DNA of 64,000 bases from Pseudodesulfovibrio sediminis (GTDB lineage Bacteria; Desulfobacterota; Desulfovibrionia; Desulfovibrionales; Desulfovibrionaceae), in NCBI RefSeq assembly GCF_020886695.1, contig NZ_AP024485.1:3167001-3231000 (forward strand). Direction: 5' to 3'. Below are positions 33,084 through 41,713 of this stretch, one piece after another. Under the pieces are notes generated by a model. The model did no database searches. It was not told where the DNA came from and saw only the letters and a list, made by a program, of their open reading frames with translations. Within the stretch, counting starts at the first letter, position 1. Every line of letters starts with the position of its first letter. The translations under genes and the position numbers were made by a program.

Positions 33084-33950
33084 TTACTTAATACAGGTTG
33101 GAGAGATATATCCGCAGGCAATACCATTATTGCGCATGCAATTCGGCACGACCATAACGCTGTTCTCTTCAACCTTCCAGCTTTTGATTGCGCAACATTC
33201 TTCCATGATCTCAAGGGCTTTTATAAGCCTTGTCGGGAACAGATGTTTGGACCTGGCAGGAGCGCCGCACAACGCGTGCAGACTGTCGGTATCGGCCACG
33301 AATCCGCCCTTGAATGTCATGACCGCGCCATGGAGCCATTTGGCTAGGCCGTTGCGTCTGAAATAATTTCTTGTTTCCACATCCAGAGACAGATTGCGTT
33401 CGTGTTTCAATGAAGAAACGATGTCCGTGTTGACTTCAACCAGGCAGTTGCCTTCCTTTTCGTCAAGGAGAACCCGGTCGATGAGCCGTGTCATGTAGCG
33501 GTATCCTTTGCCGATGATCATGATGGATCCGGTGTGCAGGCGCCACAGGCTGGAGAAAACGTGATCCTGATTCATCTCGGTGTTGCGCAGGTTCATGGAG
33601 CGCAGCAATTTGCCCGGCTCGATGAGGACCTTCTGCGTGTGGCCATTGACCACGGAAGAGCGGGTCACGCAATGGATGAGGACATCCAGATCCCACTGGT
33701 CGAAGGTCTCGCCCGTGTAGGTCGTGGTTTTGTCGCGGGCCAAGGTGACCAGCCGTTTATCGTGAACAAATTCGGATGCGGACATGAAACCCGCAGTGAA
33801 CAGATCTGAGAGAAGGTAGACCCCGAGCCGCTGCTGGCGGAAACTCGTGCTATCCTGCACGGTGCCGAAAAGATCTCTACGCCCGGACGCGTAAGAACTG
33901 AGCTGGGTGTTCATGCCTATTGAATCGTTAACATTCATAGTATCAAACAT
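33084..33950 (-). CDS. TrfA-like replication initiator homologue
   Basis: 288 residues after choosing ATG 33950 (GGAGG 5 nt upstream). The centre (YTGETFDQWDLDVLIHCVTRSS, then LEP-like GKLLRSMNL and a hydrophobic SSLWRLHTGSIMI) resembles the winged-helix plasmid replication initiators of the TrfA family. I infer this from pattern and general layout, not from an alignment. No other plasmid genes are nearby, and the gene is in tandem with nadB, so it may be a domesticated chromosomal copy or a DNA-binding regulator. The 490 bp upstream are rich in short inverted repeats. Confidence 0.55.
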   Translation of the reverse strand: MFDTMNVNDSIGMNTQLSSYASGRRDLFGTVQDSTSFRQQRLGVYLLSDLFTAGFMSASEFVHDKRLVTLARDKTTTYTGETFDQWDLDVLIHCVTRSSVVNGHTQKVLIEPGKLLRSMNLRNTEMNQDHVFSSLWRLHTGSIMIIGKGYRYMTRLIDRVLLDEKEGNCLVEVNTDIVSSLKHERNLSLDVETRNYFRRNGLAKWLHGAVMTFKGGFVADTDSLHALCGAPARSKHLFPTRLIKALEIMEECCAIKSWKVEENSVMVVPNCMRNNGIACGYISPTCIK

Positions 33951-34440
33951 ACTTCCCTCCATCAAAACCGGGGTTGTTACCGGTTCGTCAGTCGTCATTT
34001 TCCAACAGTTATATTTGCAGAAAATCAGGGGCATTTGGCAATGCCGCTACCAATTTCCACATGTCGACAAATGTCTTGTCGTTAATCTCAACTGAGTGAG
34101 ATGTAATAATATAGTATTTGGTTGCCGGTCAGGCAACACCTTAAAGTGGTCCGTCGGAAAAAAAACACCAAATTTCAAATAGTTTCGGATCAATTTTCTG
34201 CTTAGAAAACTGAATGATTTCGATATGAAAAGCGCGATCATGGCGCGCCACTGGTGCAAGGGAACGAAGATGGAGGGCGCTTGCGTACGGACACTCAGCA
34301 ATGTCTGCTGCGATGCTACTCTAGGTAGTATGTCCTGATAGCTGTACATTTGTAAGCCCTTCGGCGGTGAGAGGTTAATGTGAGTCCGGCCCGGAAGGGG
34401 GGAAAGTTCCCCCCTTCCTGGGACGGGGTTATAGTGGAGG
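33951..34440. other. Inverted-repeat-rich region upstream of the TrfA-like gene
   Basis: 490 bp with no convincing gene. Four short inverted repeats lie in about 180 bp: GGCATT-TGGC-AATGCC (34030-34045), CGACAA-ATGTC-TTGTCG (34065-34081), GTTGCC-GGTCA-GGCAAC (34121-34137) and TTTTCT-GCTT-AGAAAA (34194-34209). AT-rich sequence lies between them, and a strong hairpin is at 34393-34418. The frame 34047-34463 on the minus strand runs through all of these and is not called. Confidence 0.5.
34393..34418. other. Perfect GC-rich hairpin
   Basis: GGAAGGGGGGAA and TTCCCCCCTTCC are exact complements around AG. It follows the unknown gene ending at 34441 (minus strand). Neither side has a T-run, so terminator function is uncertain. 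Confidence 0.4.
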
Positions 34441-34785
34441 TTAGAAGGCGAATGGTTGGTCAAGGGGCTTCAGCGACACGAGGCTGACCAGCGGATGCGG
34501 GATCAGTTGTTCACAAGAGAAGTCCTTGAGGTCTCTGTCGTACTCCGTGGAGGGACAGATAGGTAATTGCGATTCGATGTAGTCATCGAACTTGAAGAAA
34601 TTTTGCGTTACTACATAGTCGTCGCAGTGATCTGTGATGAGTGTGAGAGCGGTAATGGAGGCGTTTTTTCTACGCGTGTAAATGCGGTGATCATCCTGGG
34701 CATTGCGCTGCACGATGATGTTGCGACTGGCGTTAGCGCAGTCGGCATCGGGAGTCCCAAGGTTGATATGGTAGATCTTTTTCAT
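34441..34785 (-). CDS. Hypothetical protein
   Basis: 114 residues, not recognised. GGAGG lies 6 nt upstream of ATG 34785, which is the main support for a real gene. The protein is hydrophilic, with no signal peptide or membrane helix; the tract QRNAQDDHRIYTRRKNAS is charged. Three cysteines are spread without a motif. It stands alone between the TrfA-like gene and rubrerythrin. It could be a short lineage-specific protein. Confidence 0.5.
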   Translation of the reverse strand: MKKIYHINLGTPDADCANASRNIIVQRNAQDDHRIYTRRKNASITALTLITDHCDDYVVTQNFFKFDDYIESQLPICPSTEYDRDLKDFSCEQLIPHPLVSLVSLKPLDQPFAF

Positions 34786-34878
34786 CAAAAGCCTCCAATG
34801 TGTTGATACAATCGCTTGTCAGGCAGGTGAATGTCTGTAAGCGCGCTTCCCCCAGTCAACGTCAACCACCGGAATCAA

Positions 34879-34910
34879 GGGTTTTGCCTGCATTCCAGTA
34901 GGCAAAACCC
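34879..34910 (-). terminator. Intrinsic terminator after rubrerythrin
   Basis: GGGTTTTGCCT / AGGCAAAACCC, an 11-bp perfect stem with a 10-nt loop, 13 nt after the rubrerythrin stop. T-run after the stem is short (CCCTTGATT). Confidence 0.65.
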
Positions 34911-34922
34911 TGAATACCGATT

Positions 34923-35399
34923 TTAGGAATTAAGGCGTTCCTTTAACTGACGAAGGTGATTGCGTTCTTCGTCAGCACACTGCTGTACCGCATCTTTTTC
35001 AGATTCGGGTACGAGCTCCTTCATTTCCAAGAAGAAGAGCAATGTGTCTTTTTCAAAGCTCATGGCCATACGAATGGCTGTGTCTTCATCAGCGGCATCA
35101 GCCATGTATTTTTCAGCCAGGCCGCCACTGAACAATGCGTGCGAATCAATCAGTGCATTGAGATAGGTGGTATATTCTTCTTCATTGGACCAGGCAGGAA
35201 GTTCAACCGAACCCAGGCGTTCAAGCAGGGCACTGAAGATTTCTTCGTGCTTGGTTTCTTCTTCTGCCAGGTAGCGGAACAGATCTTTGGTCTCTTCCGA
35301 CTGGGCAGCGTCAGCGGCGCGGTTGTAAAACTGCCGGCCTTTCCTTTCTATCTCGACGGCAACTTTTGCAATTTCATTTGCATGAAAAAAGTGAGCCAT
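34923..35399 (-). CDS. Rubrerythrin-like diiron protein (no rubredoxin domain)
   Basis: 158 residues, ferritin-like four-helix bundle. Iron-ligand motifs VEIERKGRQFYNRAA, EEETKHEEIF, MSFEKDTLLFF and ADEERNHLRQL are in the order expected for rubrerythrin. The C-terminal rubredoxin domain found in classical rubrerythrins is absent. These proteins remove peroxide in anaerobes. CAGGAGAAATC precedes ATG 35399. It lies downstream of the flx operon terminator and so is probably transcribed separately. Confidence 0.88.
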   Translation of the reverse strand: MAHFFHANEIAKVAVEIERKGRQFYNRAADAAQSEETKDLFRYLAEEETKHEEIFSALLERLGSVELPAWSNEEEYTTYLNALIDSHALFSGGLAEKYMADAADEDTAIRMAMSFEKDTLLFFLEMKELVPESEKDAVQQCADEERNHLRQLKERLNS

Positions 35400-35442
35400 G
35401 ATTTCTCCTGTCGATTCTAGTATATTTCAAAATGGTTAATAA

Positions 35443-35476
35443 GGCTGAAGCGGGCGGTTGAAAGACCGCTTCAGCC
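35443..35476 (-). terminator. Terminator of the flx-hdr operon
   Basis: GGCTGAAGCGG / CCGCTTCAGCC stem (11 bp) with a 12-nt loop, 10 nt after the flxA stop. On the minus strand it is followed by TTATTAACC. Confidence 0.7.
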
Positions 35477-35485
35477 TGTTCATTC

Positions 35486-36322
35486 TTACAGTTCGTTCGG
35501 GATTTCCTTGAGTTCCTTGTAGGTGAACACAGGGCCGTCGATGCAGACGTACTTGTCGCCGATGTTGCAACGACCACAGATACCGATGCCGCACTTCATG
35601 CGCTTTTCAAGGGTGGTCAGGATCTGTTCGTCCTGGAAGCCGAGTTTTGCCAGGGCCTGCAGGGTGAACTTGATCATGATCGGAGGACCACAGGTGATGG
35701 CCACGGTGTTTTCCGGGGACGGGTTCATTTCCAGCAATACGTTGGGAATGAGGCCCACGGAGTGTTCCCAGCCTTCGGCTTCGGCATCGATGGTCAGGCG
35801 GCATTCGAGGTTGTCGGCCGCGGACCATTCGGGGACTTCGTACTTGAAGGCCATGTCCTGAGGAGAACGTGCGCCGTAGAGTACGGAGATTTTGCCGTAG
35901 TCTGCACGGTTGTCCAGCATGTACAGCAGGAGCGTACGCAGGGGAGCCATACCGATACCACCGCCGACGAAGACGATGTCTTTACCCTTGAGTTCTTCAT
36001 ACGGGAACCAGCCGCCCAACGGGGCGCGGACGCCAACCTGATCACCTGCGGACAGGGAGTGCAGTTTGGAAGTCACTTCACCGCAGCGCATGACGCTGAA
36101 CTGCAGGTAGTCCATGCGGGTCGGCGGCGAATTGATGACAAAAGTGGACTCACCGGTGCCGAACACCGAGAGCTGGCCTACTTGTCCGGGATGGAACTTG
36201 AAGTTCTTCATCTCTTCCTCATCGTTGAGCACGATGCGGAAGGTTTTGATATTCGGTGTTTCCTGAATGGTCTCAATAATGGTCCCAATGGCAGGAAGAT
36301 ACGGATTGGACGCGTTAGTCAT
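35486..36322 (-). CDS. flxA: FlxA, NAD(P)H/FAD oxidoreductase subunit
   Basis: 278 residues, ferredoxin-NADP reductase-like. An FAD-binding barrel (FHPGQVGQLSVFG, FVINSPP) and an NAD(P)-binding half (VFVGGGIGMAPLRTLL, CGPPIMIKF) are followed by a C-terminal [2Fe-2S]-type cysteine cluster (KCGIGICGRCNIGDKYVCIDGP). It is the entry point for NADH in the Flx-Hdr complex. ATG 36322 is supported by CAGGAAT. It is the last gene of the operon, before the terminator. Confidence 0.9.
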   Translation of the reverse strand: MTNASNPYLPAIGTIIETIQETPNIKTFRIVLNDEEEMKNFKFHPGQVGQLSVFGTGESTFVINSPPTRMDYLQFSVMRCGEVTSKLHSLSAGDQVGVRAPLGGWFPYEELKGKDIVFVGGGIGMAPLRTLLLYMLDNRADYGKISVLYGARSPQDMAFKYEVPEWSAADNLECRLTIDAEAEGWEHSVGLIPNVLLEMNPSPENTVAITCGPPIMIKFTLQALAKLGFQDEQILTTLEKRMKCGIGICGRCNIGDKYVCIDGPVFTYKELKEIPNEL

Positions 36323-36343
36323 GGTAGATTCCTGTAACAAGGG

Positions 36344-37399
36344 TTAACCCTCCTGCGGTGCAGGAGCGGCAATGGCGTTCAGCACAATGGCCCTGATATC
36401 CACGGATGCCGGACAGCTCTTGATGCAGCGACCGCAGCCGACACAGGCGATGTTGTCGCCATGCAGGGAGGGGTAGTAGCTGAACTTGTGTCCAACACGG
36501 TTTTTCAGTCGATGAGCCTTGGTGGGCCTGGGGTTGTGACCACTGGCCTCCATGGTGAACTGGGAGGACATGCAGTTATCCCAAGTGCGCAGTCTCACGC
36601 CTTTCATACCGAATTTTTCATCGGTGATGTTGAAGCAGTAGCAGGTGGGGCACAGGTAGGTGCATGTGCCGCAACTGATACATTTGGCCGACTGGGCTTC
36701 CCAGAAGTCCGCGTCGTCGAACAGCTCCAGGAGTTTGTCCTTGGCGGCCGATACATCCTGGGCTTCGCCCATGGCTGCGTTGGCAGCGTCCTTGACGGAG
36801 CCGGCTTCAGCGCTCTTGTCTGCGCCATCGGGCAGGGAGCCTTCATTGAGCATCGCCTCGCCACGATCGGTGACAGACTCAAGCAGCCAGCCGCCGTTGA
36901 CTGGAATCATCTGGACATCGGAACCAACGGGATCGGCAGGGCCGCCGCCAACCCAGTTGCAGAAACAGGTGGTGGCGGGTTTGGTGCAGATCAGGCTCAC
37001 AAACAAGGTATTCTCACGGCGTGCCAGGTAGTTGAGGTCTTTGATGGTGTCGGTTTCGTACACTCTGTCGAATGTATTGAATCCGGCGGCATCACAGGGA
37101 CGTCCACCAACCACAACGGCGGGGGTGTCGTCTCTGCGTTCAGTGACTTCGACCATCACCTTGGCAGGCTGTTCGGGATCTTTTTTGTATTCAAAGGTCA
37201 GCAGAGGGTCACACTGCGGGAAGACCGAGCCTCTGGGAGCAGCCGTAGGGCGAACCTCAAGCACGGGGGCCACGGATTCCTGGAAGGGGCTGAATACAAC
37301 GGCATCGCCTTCACGCATGGGAACCAGGGTGCGGTACTTCCCGTTGAGCTCTGCCAGCCACGGGACGAGTTGGTCAGTTGCAAGGAATTTGGCAGCCAT
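36344..37399 (-). CDS. flxB: FlxB, iron-sulfur subunit
   Basis: 351 residues. The N-terminal half contains GRPCDAAGFNTFDRVY and CNWVGGGP. The C-terminal half carries two 4Fe-4S cluster motifs (CISCGTCTYLCPTCYC and CVGCGRCIKSCPASVD). This fits the ferredoxin-like FlxB that passes electrons between FlxA and the HdrABC-FlxD part. The start ATG 37399 shares one base with the flxC stop (TAATG). The earlier TTG is not preferred. Confidence 0.88.
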   Translation of the reverse strand: MAAKFLATDQLVPWLAELNGKYRTLVPMREGDAVVFSPFQESVAPVLEVRPTAAPRGSVFPQCDPLLTFEYKKDPEQPAKVMVEVTERRDDTPAVVVGGRPCDAAGFNTFDRVYETDTIKDLNYLARRENTLFVSLICTKPATTCFCNWVGGGPADPVGSDVQMIPVNGGWLLESVTDRGEAMLNEGSLPDGADKSAEAGSVKDAANAAMGEAQDVSAAKDKLLELFDDADFWEAQSAKCISCGTCTYLCPTCYCFNITDEKFGMKGVRLRTWDNCMSSQFTMEASGHNPRPTKAHRLKNRVGHKFSYYPSLHGDNIACVGCGRCIKSCPASVDIRAIVLNAIAAPAPQEG

Positions 37400-38352
37400 T
37401 ACCAACCTCTCTCATTGATGTTGTCTTCTTCGACCTTGAATGCCATCAGCGGCGGCTTGGCATCGATCTTGGTGCCGGCCTGGTAGTCGAAGGTGTTCTT
37501 GATTTCTTTATTCATCTTGCGGCGGAGCAGCAGGAGCGGGATTCCTACGGGGCAGGAACGTTCGCATTCGCCACATTCGGTGCAGCGACCGGCAAGGTGC
37601 ATGGTGTGGATCATCTGGAAGAACCACTTGTTCTGCACCGAGTCGTCCTGGGAGAGCCAGTGAGGATCACGGCTCTGAGCTACGCAGTGATCGCGGCAGA
37701 CACACATGGGGCAGGCGTTGCGGCATGCATAGCAGCGTACACAACGGTCCATCTGGGCGAGCCAGAAGTCCATGCGTTCTTCGCGGGGCTTTTCTTCGAA
37801 GTCCAGAACATCCTGATACGGGTCATCGATTTCTGTAGGTGTGCTGTCACCGATGAACACGTCGGACACCAGCGCGCTGTGGAATTCGCAGCGAGTGCAC
37901 TTGTCTGCGCCGACATCTGCCAGGGAAAGCTCCTTGGTTGCGCCGTCAGCAGTGACAGTGATGGACTTCGGAGTCACATCGACCTTTTCTATATAGTCCA
38001 GGGTGCCGATGGTGCGGGCGACCTTCTTGGTGGAGATGACGCCTTCGCAGGGCAGACCGAAAATGGTCAGGTCTTCCCGTACGAGCAGTTTTTCCTGGAG
38101 CAGCTCGATGATGGAGCGGCTGTCGCAACCCTTGACCACGATACCGACTTTCTTGCCTTTGAGGCCGGTCAGATATGTGGACAGGTTGTGCACGCACAGC
38201 GGTCCCCAGGTCAGCTTGTCCACGTCTTCCTCTGTCCGCATGAACAGCGGGGTGGCGCGCAGGGGGTCAAATCCCTGTTCCCAACCGATGACCACATCCA
38301 GATCGGGAAGCTTTTCTTTTATCTTTGCTTTTAATTCGTCCAAATATTGCAT
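37399..38352 (-). CDS. flxC: FlxC, iron-sulfur subunit
   Basis: 317 residues. The N-terminal region (KGCDSRSIIELLQEKL, IFGLPCEGVIS) resembles FrhB/FdhB-like proteins. A CTRCEFH site near residue 158 is followed by CVRCYACRNACPMCVC and CTECGECERSCPVGIP. It is an electron-carrying partner of FlxB. ATG 38352 (GGAG 9 nt upstream) is used; the longer frame to 38448 overlaps flxD in another frame. Gene order flxD-flxC-flxB-flxA downstream of hdrA is as in Desulfovibrio. Confidence 0.88.
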   Translation of the reverse strand: MQYLDELKAKIKEKLPDLDVVIGWEQGFDPLRATPLFMRTEEDVDKLTWGPLCVHNLSTYLTGLKGKKVGIVVKGCDSRSIIELLQEKLLVREDLTIFGLPCEGVISTKKVARTIGTLDYIEKVDVTPKSITVTADGATKELSLADVGADKCTRCEFHSALVSDVFIGDSTPTEIDDPYQDVLDFEEKPREERMDFWLAQMDRCVRCYACRNACPMCVCRDHCVAQSRDPHWLSQDDSVQNKWFFQMIHTMHLAGRCTECGECERSCPVGIPLLLLRRKMNKEIKNTFDYQAGTKIDAKPPLMAFKVEEDNINERGW

Positions 38353-38374
38353 GTAATTACTCCATTGAGACCGG

Positions 38375-38836
38375 TTACATCGCTGCCATGGCGGCTTTGG
38401 CCTGAGCCAGCCGTTCGGCGTTGATCTGGGGAGCATGGCCGAGTTCATGAATTTCCTCGGTGAACTTGCTGACCACGGTCTGCCACTTCTGGCCTTCGGA
38501 TGCCGATACCCATGTGTATGAGAAGCGGCGTTCGTCTATGCCCAGGATGGGAAGGAAGTTTTTCAGGGCTTCCAACCTGCGCCTGGCGTAGAAGTTTCCT
38601 TCCGAGTAGTGACAATCACGAGGGTGACAGCCGGAGACCAGCACCCCGTCCGCTCCGTTGATCAGGCTCTTCATAATGAAGAGCGGATCGATGCGGCCTG
38701 AACAAGGAACCCTGATGACGCGAAGGTCGGTGGGTTGCTGAAAACGGCCTACACCTGCGGTGTCGGCACCGCCATAGGAGCACCAGTTACAGAGAAATCC
38801 GACTATTCGAAGCTCTGTTGCAGCGTCTGCTGACAT
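38375..38836 (-). CDS. flxD: FlxD, MvhD-like electron-transfer subunit
   Basis: 153 residues. MvhD signature cysteines are CNWCSYGGADTAG, PCSGRID and GCHPRDCHYSEGN, which hold a [2Fe-2S] cluster and link electron input to HdrA. The ATG at 38836 overlaps the end of hdrA by 34 nt, with GGAGG 9 nt upstream inside hdrA, so the two are translationally coupled. The overlap is longer than usual. Confidence 0.92.
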   Translation of the reverse strand: MSADAATELRIVGFLCNWCSYGGADTAGVGRFQQPTDLRVIRVPCSGRIDPLFIMKSLINGADGVLVSGCHPRDCHYSEGNFYARRRLEALKNFLPILGIDERRFSYTWVSASEGQKWQTVVSKFTEEIHELGHAPQINAERLAQAKAAMAAM

Positions 38837-40782
38837 AAGACATTGACCTCCGCGAGAATCTGATTATCGGTGAAGTGTTGCAATTGAATGGCCCCCTGCG
38901 GGCAGGTGGAGGTGCAGATACCACACCCCTGGCAAATGGTCTCGATGACGTTGGCCTTGGGCATGCCGCGGAAATCTATCTCTTCGATAGCGCCGAACGG
39001 ACATGTCTCAATGCACTTGCCGCAGCCGATACACCGTTTGATGTCGACTTCCGAGATCTGGGGATCGCTTTCCAGCTGATCCTTGGAGAAGAGTGCCAGC
39101 ACCTTGGCGGCCGAGGCGCTGCCTTGACCGACTGAAGTGGGAATGTCCTTGGGACCCTGGCAACAACCGGCGAGATACACACCAGCGGTGTTTGTCTCAA
39201 CAGGCTTCAGCTTGGGATGGCTCTCCATGTAGAATCCATAGGAGTCGTAGGAGATGCGCAGTTTCTCGGCCAACTGGGGTGCGCCCTTGGATGCCTCGGC
39301 ACCAACGGCCAGGACCACCATATCGGCTTCGACTTCAACCTGAGTACCCATGAGGGTATCGGCGCCGCGGACGATGTATTTATCGCCCATGGGGTAGATC
39401 ATGGAAACACGGCCGCGAATATACTTGGTGCCGTATTCTTCCATGGCACGACGGGTGAACTCGTCGTACATCTTGCCCGGAGCGCGGATGTCCATGTAAA
39501 ATACATAGGACTGGGACTCGGGCATGTGGTCCTTGGTCAGGATGGCCTGCTTTGCAGTATACATGCAGCAGAAACCGGAACAGTAGGGACGTCCAACGGA
39601 CTTGTCGCGTGAGCCGACACATTGGATGAAGACCACGTTCTTGGGTTCCTTGCCATCGGAGGGACGCTTGACGTGTCCGCCGGTGGGCCCGGAAGCCGAG
39701 AGCAGCCGCTCATATTGCATGGATGTGATGACGTCGGCGTAGCGGCCGCCCCCGTACTCCCCGTAGCGAGTATGGTCGAAGAGATCGTACCCGGTGGCGA
39801 CGACTATGGCGCCGACAGATTCGGATACGGGCTCGTCCTGCTGCTCGAAGCGAATTGCCTTGGTCGGGCAAATCTTTTCACAGACACCGCATTTGCCATT
39901 GGTCAGCTTGCGGCAGAATTCTGCATCAATAGTTGCTTTTTTCGGAATGGCCTGCGGGAACGGAATGTTGATCGCCGTGGTTGTTCCGATTTCTTCGTTG
40001 AACACATCGCGGGATTTTTTGGAGGGACATTTTTCCGTGCACAGACCGCAACCGGTGCAGGCTTCCCAATCCACGTACGACGCTTTCTTGTTCACTGTAA
40101 TATCAAAGTTGCCGACGTAGCCCTGAATTTCGGCTATCTCAGCGTTTGTGTACAAGGTGATGTTCGGGTGCTGGGCGATGTCGACCATCTTGGGGCCGAG
40201 AATACAGCTCGAACAGTCAACGGTGGGGAAGGTCTTGTCCAGTTTGGACATCTTGCCACCGATAGAGGGGGTCTTTTCGACCAGAACGACTTCCAGTCCG
40301 CCGTCCGCACAGTCCAGAGCCGCCTGGATACCGGCGACGCCGCCGCCGACGACCATGACGCGCTTGTTGACGCTGAAGGACTTCGGGGTAAGACCCTTGT
40401 TGTGAACCAGCTTGGCAGCAGCCATACTCACAAGGTCAATGGCCTTTGCGGTATTGGCTTCGGTGTCCTTGCCGATCCAGGAAACATGTTCGCGGATGTT
40501 GGCCATCTCAAACATGTATTTATTCAGTCCGGCCCTTTCCACCGTGCGGCGGAAAGTGGGCTCATGCATGCGGGGTGTACAGGAAGCAACGACGACGCCG
40601 TCAAGTTTGTGTTCCTTGATGGCTTCGATGATGCCGTCCTGACCCGGTTCCGAGCAGGCGTACATTGTATCGCTTGCAAATGCCACATCAGGCATTTTTC
40701 GGGCCTCTTTGGCCACTGTTGCGACATCGACGGTACCTGCAATGTTGCTACCGCAATGACAAACAAAAACTCCTATCTTCAT
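38803..40782 (-). CDS. hdrA: HdrA, FAD and iron-sulfur subunit of heterodisulfide reductase
   Basis: 659 residues. FAD motif VVGGGVAGIQAALD near 147 and a dense set of cluster motifs: CTGCGLCTEKCPSKK, CGVCEKICPTKA, and at the C terminus CIGCGKCIETCPFG and CQGCGICTSTCPQG. HdrA is the flavin subunit thought to split electrons between a low-potential (ferredoxin) and a high-potential (disulfide) path. In sulfate reducers the disulfide acceptor is probably DsrC, not CoM-S-S-CoB. GGAGCGTCGAGTAGC precedes the ATG. Full length, with the expected neighbours. Confidence 0.94.
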   Translation of the reverse strand: MKIGVFVCHCGSNIAGTVDVATVAKEARKMPDVAFASDTMYACSEPGQDGIIEAIKEHKLDGVVVASCTPRMHEPTFRRTVERAGLNKYMFEMANIREHVSWIGKDTEANTAKAIDLVSMAAAKLVHNKGLTPKSFSVNKRVMVVGGGVAGIQAALDCADGGLEVVLVEKTPSIGGKMSKLDKTFPTVDCSSCILGPKMVDIAQHPNITLYTNAEIAEIQGYVGNFDITVNKKASYVDWEACTGCGLCTEKCPSKKSRDVFNEEIGTTTAINIPFPQAIPKKATIDAEFCRKLTNGKCGVCEKICPTKAIRFEQQDEPVSESVGAIVVATGYDLFDHTRYGEYGGGRYADVITSMQYERLLSASGPTGGHVKRPSDGKEPKNVVFIQCVGSRDKSVGRPYCSGFCCMYTAKQAILTKDHMPESQSYVFYMDIRAPGKMYDEFTRRAMEEYGTKYIRGRVSMIYPMGDKYIVRGADTLMGTQVEVEADMVVLAVGAEASKGAPQLAEKLRISYDSYGFYMESHPKLKPVETNTAGVYLAGCCQGPKDIPTSVGQGSASAAKVLALFSKDQLESDPQISEVDIKRCIGCGKCIETCPFGAIEEIDFRGMPKANVIETICQGCGICTSTCPQGAIQLQHFTDNQILAEVNVLCQQTLQQSFE

Positions 40783-40813
40783 GCTACTCGACGCTCCTTA
40801 GCAGTTCAGCTCG

Positions 40814-41713
40814 TTATGAGGCGTTAGCCTGTTGCGCTTCTTCCATTTTACGAAACGCCTTGGAGGGCGGAACGCACAGCTTGTCCATCTGCAAGCTCTT
40901 GGCATCCAGGCCCAGGGCCTTGCCGATGAGCTGTGTATAGTAGAATACCGGCATGTCGTGCTTGCTGCCTGTGAGCGAATTGACCTGGCTCTGTCTGAGG
41001 TCCAGGTTCATCTGACACAGCGGGCATGCAGTGACAAAGGCGTGGGCTTCCACGTCTTCGGCGGCGTCCAGCAGTTTGCCGGACAACTTGGCGACGATGT
41101 CCTTGCGGGCAACGCCGAAAGATGCGCCACAACATTCAACCTTCAAGGGGAAAGGAGCCACATCTGCGCCCAGGGCGGCCATGAGTTCGTCCATGGCGAT
41201 GGGGTTCTCACAGTCGTCGAAGTTCATGACTTCAGGCGGTCTGTTCATGATGCAGCCATAATAGGGAGCGAGTCGGAGCCCTTCCAGGGGCTTGACCACT
41301 TTTTCGGCGACTTTTTCCACGCCGACCTGCTCGTGAAGGAGCTGAAGGACGGACATGATGGGCAGTTTGTTTTCAACCGGCTTTTCCAGCAGTTTGTTGA
41401 CCTTTTCCTTGAATGCTTCGTCTTCCATACGGTGACTGGCAGTCTTCAGGTTGGTCAAACAGCTGGGGCAAGGCGTGATGATACCCTGTACGTCCAGTTC
41501 TTCGGCCTGGGCAATATTGCGGGCCGAGAGCGCGGAGGAAAGAGTGTGGTCCACGGTGTGTGCCGGGGTCGAGCCACAACAGCTCCAATCGGGAATATCC
41601 ACCAGTTCGACACCCAGAGCCGCACAGATGGCGCGGGTGGATGTGTCGTACTCGAGGGATGTTCCTAGCCCGGAACAGCCAGGGTAGTATGCGAAAGTAA
41701 GGGAAGAACTCAC
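40814..41713 (-). CDS. hdrB: HdrB, CCG-domain subunit of heterodisulfide reductase
   Basis: 299 residues. Two CCG domains (DWSCCGST with CPSC, and VECCGASF with CPLC) hold the non-cubane cluster pair at the disulfide-reducing site; YYPGCSG opens the protein. It is cytoplasmic, working with HdrC and HdrA. The ATG overlaps the hdrC stop (ATGA). Confidence 0.94.
   Translation of the reverse strand: MSSSLTFAYYPGCSGLGTSLEYDTSTRAICAALGVELVDIPDWSCCGSTPAHTVDHTLSSALSARNIAQAEELDVQGIITPCPSCLTNLKTASHRMEDEAFKEKVNKLLEKPVENKLPIMSVLQLLHEQVGVEKVAEKVVKPLEGLRLAPYYGCIMNRPPEVMNFDDCENPIAMDELMAALGADVAPFPLKVECCGASFGVARKDIVAKLSGKLLDAAEDVEAHAFVTACPLCQMNLDLRQSQVNSLTGSKHDMPVFYYTQLIGKALGLDAKSLQMDKLCVPPSKAFRKMEEAQQANAS

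Noticed and set aside
33951-34440. Possible plasmid-type origin with iterons
   Set aside because: I found inverted repeats but no set of direct repeats and no good DnaA box, so I describe the region without calling an origin.
34047-34463. 138-residue open frame on the minus strand
   Set aside because: It crosses four inverted repeats and the 34393 hairpin, overlaps the stop of the 34441 gene and lacks a ribosome site.
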